NCBI GenBank assembly: GCA_017405265.1
Contig: JAFRAS010000005.1
Span: 1-64,000 of the forward strand
Source: Candidatus Saccharimonadota bacterium
GTDB taxonomy: Bacteria > Patescibacteriota > Saccharimonadia > Saccharimonadales > Saccharimonadaceae
Length of the DNA: 64,000 bases
Direction: 5' to 3'
The notes beneath the pieces were generated by a model. It made no database searches, was not told where the DNA came from, and worked only from the letters and a program-made list of their open reading frames with translations. Position numbers and translations under genes: made by a program. This document shows positions 40,613-48,098 of this stretch, piece after piece. How positions within the stretch are numbered: the stretch's first letter is position 1; each line of letters opens with the position of its first letter.

Positions 40613-42019
40613 ATGGCAAAAACTTATGATTATGATTTTATCGTGATAGGTAGCGGCCTGGCCGGTACCACTGCGGCCGAGGCGGCGAAAAAAGAGGGAA
40701 TGAAAGTCGCCGTAGTCGAAGCCAGCACCTGGGGTGGCTCATCTTTGAACGATAGCGACGTGCCCTATTCCGCCATGCTCCACTTTTCCCACCTCTATTC
40801 CGCCGCGAAAAACGGCGCGCGTTTCGGTCTTTCTTCCTCGAATTTGCGTTTTAACTTCCCGACCGCTTTCAATTGGCAACAAACCGCGAAAGAACGCGCC
40901 GGCGCCGACAACCCCGCCCGTCTAATTTCCGCCGGCATTGATTGTTATTCCGGCCACGCCTACTTCATTTCTCCGCACGAAATCTCCATTGCTCTCTCCG
41001 AAAAGACCGAAACCGGCGAATTCGCCGAAAAACGCCTGACTGCGAATCGTTTCCTGGTCGCGACCGGCTCGCTCCCGAGCGACGGCGGCGTCGCCGGGAT
41101 CGACAAAGTCCGCTGCTACACCCCCGCCGAAGCCATGCGCCTTCGCCGACTCCCCGAAGCCATTTTCATCGTCGGTGCCGGCCCGACTGGCGTCGAGCTC
41201 GCGGAACACTTCGCTTCTCTCGGCTCCACCGTCTTAATCGCCGACCTCTCGAGCCGCATTCTCCCCCGCGAAGACGCCGAAGTCGCCGAAGTCATGACCG
41301 CCTACCTCTCCGAAAAATTCGGCGTAAAAGTCCTGACCTCTTCCCGCGTCATCGGCGTGAGTAAAGACGGCGACAATAAGCGTGTCCATTTTGTCAACGA
41401 AACAAAAGAACACTCCACCGCCGTCCAGGCCGTCATTCTCGCCACCGGTGCAAAACCGAACACCAACCTCACCCTCGAAAACGCCGAAGTTGAAGTCCTA
41501 AAATCCGGCGGCGTGAAAGTCGACAAATTCCTCACGACCACCTCCCGCCACATCTTTGCCGCTGGCGACGTCATCTCTGGTCACTGTTCGCCCGAACGCG
41601 CCGTCTTCGAAGGTGCCGCCGTCGTCAAAAATTTCAGTAAACGCACCGCGGTCGCCCTCCCGAAAGAAGAACGCTTCACCTTCATCAACACCGACCCCGA
41701 AATCGTCTCCCTCGGCAAGACCGAAGACGAATGCGCCGTCTCTGGTCTCGCCTTCAAAAAATCTTTCCTTCCGCTCTCCGCCGTCTCCGCCGCAAATACG
41801 CGCGATTTTGAAGTCGGCTTCATCAAGCTCCTCGCCGACAAACAGGGCGCCATCATCGGCGCGACCCTGATTTGTCCCCACGCCTCGCTCATCGCTCCGG
41901 AAATTTCCCTCGCCATCGAAAAACGTCTCCAGGCTCGCGACCTCGCCTCGACACCTCACTTTTCTTCCACCTTCGCCGAACTTGTCCGTCTTGCCGCTCG
42001 CGACCTCGCCGTCGACTAA
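40613..42019 (+). CDS. Flavoprotein disulfide reductase-like protein without the redox cysteines
   Basis: FAD/NAD(P)-binding protein of the dihydrolipoamide dehydrogenase/mercuric reductase group. The FAD motif is VIGSGLAGTTAAEAA (11-25), the NAD motif VGAGPTGVELAEHFASLG, the second FAD motif IFAAGDV, and the C-terminal dimer domain ends PHFSSTFAELVRLAARD. In active enzymes GGTCLNVGCIPSK carries the disulfide; here it is GGSSLNDSDVPYS (41-53), so Cys44 and Cys49 are Ser and Asp. It may therefore act as an NAD(P)H oxidase, quinone reductase or transhydrogenase. The stop abuts the convergent mnmA stop. Confidence 0.85.
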   Translation: MAKTYDYDFIVIGSGLAGTTAAEAAKKEGMKVAVVEASTWGGSSLNDSDVPYSAMLHFSHLYSAAKNGARFGLSSSNLRFNFPTAFNWQQTAKERAGADNPARLISAGIDCYSGHAYFISPHEISIALSEKTETGEFAEKRLTANRFLVATGSLPSDGGVAGIDKVRCYTPAEAMRLRRLPEAIFIVGAGPTGVELAEHFASLGSTVLIADLSSRILPREDAEVAEVMTAYLSEKFGVKVLTSSRVIGVSKDGDNKRVHFVNETKEHSTAVQAVILATGAKPNTNLTLENAEVEVLKSGGVKVDKFLTTTSRHIFAAGDVISGHCSPERAVFEGAAVVKNFSKRTAVALPKEERFTFINTDPEIVSLGKTEDECAVSGLAFKKSFLPLSAVSAANTRDFEVGFIKLLADKQGAIIGATLICPHASLIAPEISLAIEKRLQARDLASTPHFSSTFAELVRLAARDLAVD

Positions 42020-43042
42020 TTACTCAATAATCCCGCCGCCGAGGCAAAGTTTTCCGTCGTAGAGCACGGCGGATTGCCCCGCGGCCGGGCGCCGAATCGG
42101 CTCTTTAAAATAAAGACAACTATTTTCGAATTTCGCCGAGATAAGCTCCGCGCGGTGGCGCATCCTGACCTCCACATTCTCGGGAATCTCCTCGCGCGCG
42201 AGTAAATTAGACAACCGAACTTCCTTAGTCCAAAGCCCCTCATGGTTCAGATTTTTCGAAACATAAACGATATTCTTCTCGAGGTCTTTATTCACGACAT
42301 AATACGGCAACCCCCCGCCGACATAAAGCCCATGCCTCTGCCCCAGGGTATAAAAAATCGCACCATCGTGCGCCCCGAGCACTTCACCCGTCTCTTTCTC
42401 AACAATTTCGCCTGGCCTCGCGTCGATATATTCGCGCAAAAATTCCTTCATTCCGACCTCGCCCACGAAACAAACCCCCATTGACTCCTTCTTATAAGCA
42501 TTCAAAAACCCATTTTTCGCGGCAATTTCTTTCACTTCCGGCTTCAACAACTCCGCCAACGGAAAGAGCGTCCGAGACAGCGCCTCTTCGGACATTCGGT
42601 AAAGAAAATAAGTCTGGTCCTTGTTCTCGTCCTTTGCGCGGTAAAGATGCCCATTTTCGCTCTTCGCGTAATGCCCAGTCGCAATAAAATCCGCCCCCGC
42701 CTCTCGCGCCCTCTCATAAAACAGCTTAAACTTAATCAACTCATTACACACCACATCCGGATTCGGCGTCCGCCCCGCCTTAAACTCCGCGAGCATATAA
42801 TCCACCACCTGCTCCTTATATTCCTTCTCAAAGTCCATCACGAAAAAGTCAATGTTAAGCTTCACCGCCACCCGTTTCGCGTCCGCCAGGTCCTCCGCCC
42901 AAGGACAGTGCGCGCCTGGCAAGTCTTTCGACCAGTTTTTCATATACACCCCGACGACTTTATACCCCTGTTCCTTCAAAAGCAGCGCCGAAACCGACGA
43001 ATCCACCCCGCCCGACATCCCAAGATACACCGTTTTATCCAT
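42020..43042 (-). CDS. mnmA: tRNA 2-thiouridylase MnmA
   Basis: Thiolates U34 of tRNA-Lys, -Glu and -Gln, taking sulfur from a cysteine desulfurase. The PP-loop SGGVDSSVSALLL is near residue 10. The catalytic Cys pair is NPDVVCNELIKF and MGVCFVG; the C-terminal domain holds LGQRHGLYVGGG. 340 aa. I start at MDKTVYLGMSGG (43042), with AGAGGA upstream; an ATG four codons earlier is possible. It overlaps the end of the upstream cysteine desulfurase gene, which supplies the sulfur. Confidence 0.96.
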   Translation of the reverse strand: MDKTVYLGMSGGVDSSVSALLLKEQGYKVVGVYMKNWSKDLPGAHCPWAEDLADAKRVAVKLNIDFFVMDFEKEYKEQVVDYMLAEFKAGRTPNPDVVCNELIKFKLFYERAREAGADFIATGHYAKSENGHLYRAKDENKDQTYFLYRMSEEALSRTLFPLAELLKPEVKEIAAKNGFLNAYKKESMGVCFVGEVGMKEFLREYIDARPGEIVEKETGEVLGAHDGAIFYTLGQRHGLYVGGGLPYYVVNKDLEKNIVYVSKNLNHEGLWTKEVRLSNLLAREEIPENVEVRMRHRAELISAKFENSCLYFKEPIRRPAAGQSAVLYDGKLCLGGGIIE

Positions 43043-44210
43043 AAATCCTCTCATGTTCCTCGTTTACGGCCGCGTTTATTAGCTCCGCCGCGCGAAGAAT
43101 CTCCTCTTTAGTATTCGTCGCCCCGAGCGAAATCCGAAGCGACCCAGCAATTTCCTTATCCGAAAGCCCAATCGCCGTGAGCGTCCTCGATTTTTCGCCT
43201 TTCCTGGCCGCGCAAGCCGCGCCGGTCGAGATGAGAACGCCATTCTCCTCGAGTTTATAAATCAGCCTCTCCGCGTCCAACCCCGGGTAAGAAATCGGTA
43301 AAAAGTTGACAAGTCTCGTTTTATTATTTCCGAGAAACTGCGGCGCGATTCGGTTTTCGGCTAATTTCTGGGCGAGAAGCGTCGTGAGTTCGGCATATTT
43401 TTTTCGCGCCGAAAAAAGATGTTCCTTCGCCTCCACCGCTGCCGTCGCGAACCCGATAAGAAGTGGCACATTTTCCGTCCCTGACCTCAAGTTATTTTCC
43501 TGTCCGCCCCCGCGCACTACCGGCTTCAACTTTTTCATCGCCTCTGGCGTCGCGAACAGTGCTCCGACCCCTTTCGGCCCATAAATCTTCGCCGAATTCA
43601 ACGTCATCATGTCCACCCCGAGCCGCGCCACCGAAACGTCGATGAGTGTCAGCGCCTGCGACGCATCGCTATGCAAAAAAATCGGAAGATTATTTCCAAT
43701 TTTCGCCCGCTTGAGCCTCTCCTCGCGAATTATCTCCGCAATTTCCGCCATCGGTTGAATCGTTCCAATCTCATTATTCGCAAGCGAAATCGAAACGAGC
43801 GAAACTCTGTCACTCAATTTTGCGCGAAAATCCTCGAGTAAAATCACTCCATTCTTATCAACTTTAATTTCCTCAAAATCGCACTGCCCGGCCGGCGCCC
43901 GCACTGCGTCGTGCTCCGTCGAAAGAATCAGCACCCTCGTCCCCTCCGGCACCAGCGTAAACGCGAGGTTATTCGCCTCGGTTGCCCCCGAACACACCAC
44001 GAGATCCGCCGCTTTCGCCCCAATGCTCTGCGCGAGCCGCGCTTTCGCCGCCTCATATTCGTCGCGCACCTCTTTCGCCGGCCAATACGGCGCCGACGGA
44101 TTATAATATTTCTCCGAAAAATACGGCATCATCGCCGAAAGTGCCGACTGACAAACCGGCGTCGCCGCCGCAAAATCGAGATTAATCGCCGGCGTTCTCT
44201 TCGCTTCCAT
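43035..44210 (-). CDS. Cysteine desulfurase (NifS/IscS family)
   Basis: PLP enzyme that releases sulfur from cysteine as a persulfide. The substrate segment NLDFAAATP starts the protein. STEHDAVRAP, the PLP lysine in SAKIYGPKGVGAL and the catalytic Cys in ISTGAACAARKG follow. The family length is met (391 aa) from ATG 44210, with GAGGAG nine bases upstream; an upstream in-frame ATG would add an unlikely Arg-rich stretch. It sits within mnmA's operon, so its main client is probably tRNA thiolation; no iscU/sufBCD is in the window. Confidence 0.94.
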   Translation of the reverse strand: MEAKRTPAINLDFAAATPVCQSALSAMMPYFSEKYYNPSAPYWPAKEVRDEYEAAKARLAQSIGAKAADLVVCSGATEANNLAFTLVPEGTRVLILSTEHDAVRAPAGQCDFEEIKVDKNGVILLEDFRAKLSDRVSLVSISLANNEIGTIQPMAEIAEIIREERLKRAKIGNNLPIFLHSDASQALTLIDVSVARLGVDMMTLNSAKIYGPKGVGALFATPEAMKKLKPVVRGGGQENNLRSGTENVPLLIGFATAAVEAKEHLFSARKKYAELTTLLAQKLAENRIAPQFLGNNKTRLVNFLPISYPGLDAERLIYKLEENGVLISTGAACAARKGEKSRTLTAIGLSDKEIAGSLRISLGATNTKEEILRAAELINAAVNEEHERIYG

Positions 44211-44664
44211 TTTTGGGCGTCTCCTCGGTCGCTTTCTCGGCGTTTTCGGTCTTATTTTCTGCATTTTTCCGCACAAACGTTGCAGCCCTCGACTCATCCT
44301 CGGGGTTCGTAATCGTGAAAGTCAACTTTTCGCGGTCGGTCTTGATGTCGAGCACATCCGTCACCTCCGAGTACCACGTCGTCTTAACCGTCAGCGTCTT
44401 ATCTTTCTCAACTTTCCAGGTCATATCATACGTCTCCGCCCCGTCCCCCGACGTAATTTTTCCCTTCCCGCCGTCCTGAAACTCCCAAATCACATTCACA
44501 TTGTCGCTCCTCGCCCACGGCGATTCATACACCAAAAAGTCCGCCACCGACATATTCATCACGGAAATATTACGCTTAATAATAAATTCAGTCAATTTAA
44601 TCGCGCCGAACACAATCCCCGCCGCGACCACGAGACCGATAACAATTTTCAAAGGCTTCTTCAT
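44182..44664 (-). CDS. Single-helix membrane-anchored protein, unknown
   Basis: 160 residues: one N-terminal helix (about 6-28), then an exterior beta-rich domain (EFQDGGKGKITSGDGAE ... WKVEKDKTLTV ... EKLTFTI) that looks like a small lipocalin- or DUF4923-like barrel, and a Glu/Asn/Lys-rich tail. The first gene of the unit with the desulfurase and mnmA, overlapping the desulfurase start by 29 bases. A connection to sulfur transfer is not evident. TATAAT ends 6 bases before the ATG. Confidence 0.65.
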   Translation of the reverse strand: MKKPLKIVIGLVVAAGIVFGAIKLTEFIIKRNISVMNMSVADFLVYESPWARSDNVNVIWEFQDGGKGKITSGDGAETYDMTWKVEKDKTLTVKTTWYSEVTDVLDIKTDREKLTFTITNPEDESRAATFVRKNAENKTENAEKATEETPKNGSEENAGD

Positions 44665-44670
44665 AATGGT

Positions 44671-44676
44671 ATTATA
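44671..44676 (-). promoter_or_regulatory. -10 box of the 44182-44664/desulfurase/mnmA unit, leaderless
   Basis: TGG-TATAAT on the minus strand, 6 bases before ATG 44664. The hexamer lies in a short palindrome, ATGGTATTATACCAT. Confidence 0.7.
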
Positions 44677-44681
44677 CCATA

Positions 44682-45167
44682 TTATATATGCTTTATTTGC
44701 ACCATTGCCGGCCGAATCACCTCGCCTTCGTACTTATACCCCGGCCGAAGCGTCGCCTTCACCACCTCTTTCTCTCCCTCGCCCTCCTCGACCGACACCG
44801 CCTCGTGCAACTTCGGGTCGAACGCTGTCCCCTCCGTGCTTTCAATTTTTTCCACCCCGACCTCGAGAAGCGCCTTTTCATAAGATTTCTTTAGCGGTTC
44901 GAGCTCTTTTTGATAGTTTAAAAACGCCAGTTCAAAGTTATCGAGAAGCGGCAACAATTTCTCCACCGTCCCAAATTTCGCAAAATCCGCCGCCTGTTTT
45001 TTCTGCACGTCCACAGTTTTCCGAAAATTCTCAAAATCCGCCCGCGTTCTCTGTAAATCGGAGGTCAATTCCGCGATTTTCGCGTCTTTTTCATCAAATT
45101 CCGCCCCGAATTCCTCGGAGTTTTCCACAGACTTTTCCACAGGTTTTTCCACAGGTTTCTTGCTCAT
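44682..45167 (-). CDS. grpE: Nucleotide exchange factor GrpE
   Basis: Releases ADP from DnaK and acts as a thermosensor. The N-terminus is charged (KKPVEKPVEK repeats), followed by a long coiled coil (LTSDLQRTRADFENFRKTVD), the dimer region and the beta domain signature EGTAFDPKLHEAVSVEE and VKATLRPGYKYEGEVIRPAMVQI. 161 aa. AAGGAG precedes the ATG, 10 bases after the hrcA stop, so the two are one CIRCE-controlled unit. dnaK and dnaJ are elsewhere. Confidence 0.95.
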   Translation of the reverse strand: MSKKPVEKPVEKSVENSEEFGAEFDEKDAKIAELTSDLQRTRADFENFRKTVDVQKKQAADFAKFGTVEKLLPLLDNFELAFLNYQKELEPLKKSYEKALLEVGVEKIESTEGTAFDPKLHEAVSVEEGEGEKEVVKATLRPGYKYEGEVIRPAMVQIKHI

Positions 45168-45177
45168 TTTACTCCTT

Positions 45178-45924
45178 TCATAAAGTTCTTTCTAGCATCT
45201 CGCCGGCTTGCCGAACCAACGCCATTACGCGCGAATAATTTTGCCTCGTCGGCCCGAGCACTCCGATATAACTCTTGTCCGAAAACGGCGACCGAAACTT
45301 CGAAATAATCAGCGACACCTCCGACGACCGCCCAATCGGATTTTCCCGCCCGATGAAGATATTGAGTGGCTCCCCTGGCGCCGCCTCTCTGAGCCACGGC
45401 TCAAGATTGTCGAGCAACTTCGCCACCGACCGAATTCTCTCCGGGTTCAAAAACTCCGGCTGCGAAAACAGCGACGAAATCCCCGAAAGATACAACTGTC
45501 CCCCAATCGTCGCGAGCCCGAGATTTCCCGTGAGCTCCACCAGCGAATTCACCGCCCCCCGAATCGCCTCCTCCGCGAGCGTCTGGGAATTTACCCTGAC
45601 CTCAATCGCGTGCGTCGCCCGCGAAAGCCGCGTGTCCCGCTCCTCCTCCTCAATCCTCCGTTCGTCATTCTCGACCAGGGAATTAACATAATACCGATAC
45701 CCCGCATCCGTCGGAATCCGCCCCGCCGACGTGTGCGGTTGCGCGATCAGCCCCAGCCTCTCGAGCCTCGCCATTTCCGCCCGAATCGTCGCCGACGACA
45801 CGTCGAACAACTTCGCCAGCGTCACCGATCCCACCGGCGCCGCCATCTCCGCGTACTCCTCAATAATCGCGTTCAAGATATCTTCCTGGCGCTCAGTCAA
45901 AAACGGCATATTATTCTCTTTCAT
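45178..45924 (-). CDS. hrcA: Heat-shock repressor HrcA, compact form
   Basis: Represses chaperone genes by binding CIRCE operators. A winged-helix N-terminus (LTERQEDILNAIIEEY ... SSATIRAEMARLERLGLI) and the family motif TSAGRIPTDAGYRYYV are clear. The C-terminal half includes YIGVLGPTRQNYSRVM. From ATG 45924 the product is 248 aa, whereas HrcA is usually about 340, so part of the inserted dimerisation domain is missing. TATAAT ends 6 bases before this ATG; an in-frame ATG eight codons upstream lies beyond the box. Confidence 0.93.
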   Translation of the reverse strand: MKENNMPFLTERQEDILNAIIEEYAEMAAPVGSVTLAKLFDVSSATIRAEMARLERLGLIAQPHTSAGRIPTDAGYRYYVNSLVENDERRIEEEERDTRLSRATHAIEVRVNSQTLAEEAIRGAVNSLVELTGNLGLATIGGQLYLSGISSLFSQPEFLNPERIRSVAKLLDNLEPWLREAAPGEPLNIFIGRENPIGRSSEVSLIISKFRSPFSDKSYIGVLGPTRQNYSRVMALVRQAGEMLERTL

Positions 45925-45930
45925 ACCCCC

Positions 45931-45936
45931 ATTATA
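45931..45936 (-). promoter_or_regulatory. hrcA-grpE -10 box, leaderless
   Basis: TATAAT on the minus strand ends 6 bases before ATG 45924. The CIRCE-like operator begins 5 bases upstream. Confidence 0.75.
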
Positions 45937-45941
45937 CGCCA

Positions 45942-45968
45942 TTAGCACTCAAAAAGCAAGACTGCTAC
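45942..45968 (-). promoter_or_regulatory. CIRCE-like operator of hrcA-grpE
   Basis: TTAGCACTC-N9-GACTGCTAC, compared with the CIRCE consensus TTAGCACTC-N9-GAGTGCTAA: the left arm is perfect, the right arm matches 7 of 9, and the spacer is exactly nine. It covers the -35 region, where HrcA would block RNA polymerase, so the operon should be autoregulated. Confidence 0.85.
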
Positions 45969-47176
45969 TACCTGAGCAGCGCGATTTTGTCCTCCCCGTA
46001 TTCCCTCGCATATTCCGCATTCCCCGTGAGAATTTTCTCATATTTTTCAATCATGTCCTCTCTGTGTAGCATCCGCGCGACCTCGAGCGCCAGGTGGTAC
46101 CGCGACGCCTCATTCATTGACAGCATTTCAAACGGCGTCGTCGTTGACCCTCTCTCCGTGTACCCGTGCGCCCGAATCCGCTTCCTGTCCGTATAATTCG
46201 CCAAAATATCCTTAAACGTCTCGGGATATCCGTGAAAATTCGCCACAATCGGTGCTTTTGTCCCGAAATATTCCTCAAACACCGCCTGCTCGAGTCGTTT
46301 TTCATGAGTTCCAATCGCGCCATAGCTCAGCGCCGAAATCCCCACGAACCTGAGCGGCACCCCCACTCCGTCCTCACGCAAGATATCCATAGCATAAAGC
46401 GCTTCTCTCGTCGCAATATCCCCCGCCGCCGTGAACGCCACCCCGCTCTCCCTAATATCTTCCGCGTCTCCCCTGAAATTCCAGTCCGACGCAAACCCGA
46501 ACACCGACGCCCCGCCGTTCTCGAACTGAAAATCCGCGTGCTTCGAATCAATCCACCTCGGCTCCGGATTTTTGTCAAAGGTCAAGAGATTCACCGCGTC
46601 CCGCGACTCCATCATAAACGAAAACGCGCTCTCCGCCGCCACGTCATCCACCGGGAACAGACAATTCACTTTCCCGCCCGGAATAGAAAGCAGGGAAGAA
46701 ATGAGCAGTGGCGACTGATGCGTAAACCCATTATGGTCCTGCCTCCAACAGGTCGAAGTTGAGAGTAAATTCACCGCCGGCCTCTTTTCTCGCCACGCCA
46801 CCGCCTCAGATTGCCGGATAAACTTGACATATTGCGCAATCTGTGATATAATTATAGGATAAAATGCTTCGTAAGAAGTCATCATCGCTTTTTCATTGTT
46901 CATAAGATGTCCGACCATCACCGCAAATAGCGCATTTTCGGACAATAGCTCCACAATTCTCCCCCGTTCGCTCTCTGGTAAGTCCCACTTTTCAATCGGC
47001 AAATTCCAAGCTCTCTCTGACCTCTCAAAAACCTTGTCCAACCTGTTCGAAGTCGTCTCGTCCGGCGAGAAAAAGTAAAATCTTGGGTCTTTCTCGAGCG
47101 TCGCGGCGAGCAACTCACCAATTCTCTCCGCCGGCGAAAACGCCTCGCGCCCCGGCCTCTCAATACTCTCAATCAT
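45968..47176 (-). CDS. Phosphoketolase, C-terminal half (separate gene)
   Basis: Carries the second part of xylulose-5-P/fructose-6-P phosphoketolase, a ThDP enzyme giving acetyl-phosphate. SPDETTSNR (the Glu that activates ThDP), TSTCWRQDHNGFTHQ (active-site His), GYPETFKDI and HGYTERGSTTTPF match the C-terminal domains of single-chain enzymes. 402 aa from ATG 47176. The start overlaps the stop of the N-terminal gene by eight bases (ATGATTGA). A 23-residue upstream extension of the frame is a shadow of that gene. Confidence 0.92.
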   Translation of the reverse strand: MIESIERPGREAFSPAERIGELLAATLEKDPRFYFFSPDETTSNRLDKVFERSERAWNLPIEKWDLPESERGRIVELLSENALFAVMVGHLMNNEKAMMTSYEAFYPIIISQIAQYVKFIRQSEAVAWREKRPAVNLLSTSTCWRQDHNGFTHQSPLLISSLLSIPGGKVNCLFPVDDVAAESAFSFMMESRDAVNLLTFDKNPEPRWIDSKHADFQFENGGASVFGFASDWNFRGDAEDIRESGVAFTAAGDIATREALYAMDILREDGVGVPLRFVGISALSYGAIGTHEKRLEQAVFEEYFGTKAPIVANFHGYPETFKDILANYTDRKRIRAHGYTERGSTTTPFEMLSMNEASRYHLALEVARMLHREDMIEKYEKILTGNAEYAREYGEDKIALLR

Positions 47177-48098
47177 ACAAATCCTCCATCTTGAAATGAT
47201 ACAACGCGAGCCACTTTTCGAGCATCTTGAGCTCCTTGGGGTCATTTTTCGGATTTTTGAGTGGCACCTGATGCGCGTCTTGGTGGCGTTTCGGGCTCCC
47301 GAATCCCTTTTCGCTCTTCAAAATCAGAAACGGATGTGTCGCTCCTCGCGCTTTTAAGAGCGCCGTCTGAAAGCTCGAAGCCGTATCATCTTGAATAAAA
47401 ATCGGCATATATCCAAACCCGCGGAAAAGCGACCCGAGCTCGTGGTCCGACTTCCGCCCATAAATCGTTGGCCCAGAAATTTTGTACCCATTAAGATGCA
47501 AAATCGGCCAAACTTTCCCGTTCGCCGGCCCGCCGAGCAACTTCACGAGATTGAGAGACGCCAGTGCCGTCGCCGTTTCGAGTTCCCCGTCGCCAATCAA
47601 AACCGCCACATTTTTCTCCGGATGCCCGAGCGCCAGCCCGAACGCTGCCCCGAGCGCATATCCGAGCTCCCCGCCTTCCGTAATCACCCCCGGCGTCATC
47701 GGCGACGCGTGCGACGGAAACCCGCCCGGCCACGAAAATTCGCGACAAAGATGCGCCATCCCGTCGTAATCGAGCGTCGCTCTCTCGTCCACCTCGGCAA
47801 GTTTCTGGTCGAGAAACAGATTCGCGTTGAGCGCCGGGAACCCGTGCCCCGGCCCGAGCACAAAATCACTCATCTTAAAATATTCGGAAAAACGCAAATT
47901 AGCATAAGCCACATTAATCCCGTGGCAAGTCCCAAAATGCCCGAGCAACCTCGGCTTCACGTCCCCGAACACGAGCGGTCTCTCGAGCGCAAAATTGTCT
48001 TTTAAATAAATCTGCGCCACCGAAAGATAATCCGCCACCCGCACCCGTCGCCGGATTTTATCATATTTTTCGCTGATATGCCCACCCGCGTCCGTCAT
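47169..48098 (-). CDS. Phosphoketolase, N-terminal half (separate gene)
   Basis: ThDP/Mg-binding N-terminal domain (XFP_N). GHFGTCHGINVAYANLR, VLGPGHGFPALNANL, FSWPGGFPSHASPMTPG, GELGYALGAAFG, the GDGELETA metal motif and ILHLNGYKISGPTI match phosphoketolase closely, and KRHQDAHQVPL plus the final ALYHFKMEDLYD correspond to the end of that domain in Bifidobacterium Xfp. The chain ends at 309 residues by TGA, and the rest of the enzyme starts within that stop codon. About 80 N-terminal residues of typical enzymes are also absent. The start overlaps the preceding gene's stop (ATGA). Confidence 0.93.
   Translation of the reverse strand: MTDAGGHISEKYDKIRRRVRVADYLSVAQIYLKDNFALERPLVFGDVKPRLLGHFGTCHGINVAYANLRFSEYFKMSDFVLGPGHGFPALNANLFLDQKLAEVDERATLDYDGMAHLCREFSWPGGFPSHASPMTPGVITEGGELGYALGAAFGLALGHPEKNVAVLIGDGELETATALASLNLVKLLGGPANGKVWPILHLNGYKISGPTIYGRKSDHELGSLFRGFGYMPIFIQDDTASSFQTALLKARGATHPFLILKSEKGFGSPKRHQDAHQVPLKNPKNDPKELKMLEKWLALYHFKMEDLYD

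Noticed and set aside
43042-44297. Longer starts for the cysteine desulfurase and mnmA
   Set aside because: The extensions are an Arg-rich shadow of the upstream gene and four extra residues; family N-termini and Shine-Dalgarno sites fit the shorter forms.
47169-47176. Sequencing frameshift as the cause of the split phosphoketolase
   Set aside because: The break is at a domain boundary with a coupled ATGATTGA start and no homopolymer; the 30-odd linker residues are absent, not frameshifted. Read data would settle it.
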